A DNA stretch of 14,624 nucleotides from an uncultured Muribaculaceae bacterium. Lineage in GTDB: Bacteria > Bacteroidota > Bacteroidia > Bacteroidales > Muribaculaceae. The notes beneath the pieces were generated by a model. It saw only the letters and a list, made by a program, of their open reading frames with translations. It made no database searches and was not told where the DNA came from. The DNA is taken from the NCBI GenBank assembly GCA_958439725.1, contig CAUBWJ010000044.1:1-14624 (forward strand), in the 5' to 3' direction. Position 1 is the first letter of the stretch. Every line of letters begins with the position of its first letter. The translations under genes and the position numbers were made by a program. Positions 14,288-14,624 of the stretch are shown here, piece after piece.

Positions 14288-14573
14288 GGTGAGAAGCGCA
14301 GTATGCGCGGAAGGACGCGGGCAGCCCATGCTGGCGCGTTTATGCGGCGTCGCCATTCCCAGGCTCGCCGCATTTACTCGGAAGACACTCTTTTCTGGCA
14401 GCTTACGCAGCCAGTTTTACAGAAGCCGCCCCTCCGGGGCTTCCAAAACGCATGGAGCGTCGATATCCTTATCGACGGGAAAGCGCTATCATGGGCCATG
14501 AAGGGATGTGAAGGGGTTGCAGAAATCAAATTACCGGCCAAATTGTAGGGATGCACGCCAATGCTGTTTTCTT
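14288..14573. other. intergenic region without a supported gene
   Basis: Open frames here are short and have no recognisable family, signal or start context. The stretch holds several small inverted repeats: ATGCGGCG/CGCCGCAT (14342-14349 and 14366-14373), a GC-rich hairpin at about 14422-14443 and the hairpin at 14458-14477. It is bounded on the right by the IS-like repeat. It may be remnant mobile or repetitive DNA. No tRNA-like fold was recognised. Confidence 0.5.
14453..14477 (+). repeat. short repeat, copy 2, with its own hairpin
   Basis: Positions 14453-14474 resemble 14259-14281. In this copy CGTCGATA (14458-14465) and TATCGACG (14470-14477) form a perfect 8-bp stem with a TCCT loop. 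There is no T run, so it is not a terminator. Confidence 0.4.
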
Positions 14574-14599
14574 AGAGGGTGTTTCATAACGATTGTTAA
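14574..14599 (+). repeat. IS-like terminal inverted repeat, right copy
   Basis: AGAGGGTGTTTCATAAC (14574-14590) is the exact reverse complement of 36-52, and the match extends to 14599 with three mismatches. It would be the outer end of an element continuing to the right of the window. Only about 50 nt of it are present, so neither a transposase nor a target-site duplication can be checked. Confidence 0.6.
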
Positions 14600-14624
14600 T
14601 TTGCAGGAAGCCTGTTCAAGAGCA

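Noticed and set aside
14342..14373. Inverted repeat ATGCGGCG/CGCCGCAT as a terminator or operator
   Set aside because: There is no T run, no adjacent gene start and GC-rich 8-bp repeats are easily found by chance in this sequence.
14258..14548. 96-codon open frame to the right of the HIT terminator
   Set aside because: It starts inside the terminator structure, overlaps several hairpins and has no recognisable sequence. An overlapping frame of similar length exists, which argues for chance.

Overview
The window most likely comes from a GC-rich member of the Bacteroidales, perhaps a Muribaculaceae-like gut lineage. The evidence is a PorU-type type IX secretion sortase, a bacterial SUI1/eIF1-like protein, a RecB/AddA-like UvrD helicase of Bacteroidetes type, and three candidate -7 boxes matching the Bacteroidetes consensus TAnnTTTG. 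The family-level placement is inference. No rRNA, tRNA or CRISPR array was seen.

Layout. From 8861 down to 60, six genes lie on the minus strand with short spacers (21 to 38 nt) or a 4-nt start/stop overlap, so they look like one operon: a membrane sensor histidine kinase, dnaX (DNA polymerase III gamma/tau), two small lipoproteins, a SUI1-family protein, and a large UvrD/AddA-like helicase whose C-terminal nuclease domain seems to have lost its catalytic core. Divergently, on the plus strand from about 8954 to 13145, lie a membrane-anchored GH25 muramidase and the PorU sortase. The divergent intergenic region is strikingly symmetric: a palindrome (8907-8920) sits exactly midway between two TAnnTTTG boxes, 15 nt from each. 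A second plus-strand unit, greA and a HIT-family hydrolase, follows its own promoter at about 13165-13195. Its leader of roughly 115 nt contains a terminator-like hairpin with a T7 run before greA. Transcription after the HIT gene probably stops at a long perfect stem with a T6 tail (14227-14287).

Edges. A 26-bp imperfect inverted repeat (23/26 matches, with a 17-bp identical core) lies at 27-52 and 14574-14599, close to both ends of the window. It looks like the terminal repeats of an insertion sequence whose bodies lie outside the window. The 370 nt between the HIT gene and the right repeat hold no supported gene, only hairpins and a diverged short repeat.

Functions. The minus-strand unit joins replication (DnaX), probable recombinational repair (helicase) and translation (SUI1-like) genes to an envelope sensor and two lipoproteins. 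The plus-strand genes act on the envelope (muramidase and sortase) and on transcription elongation (GreA). I did not find a clearly new multi-gene system. The best leads are the degenerate AddA nuclease, the symmetric divergent promoter, the greA leader and the IS-like boundary repeats.
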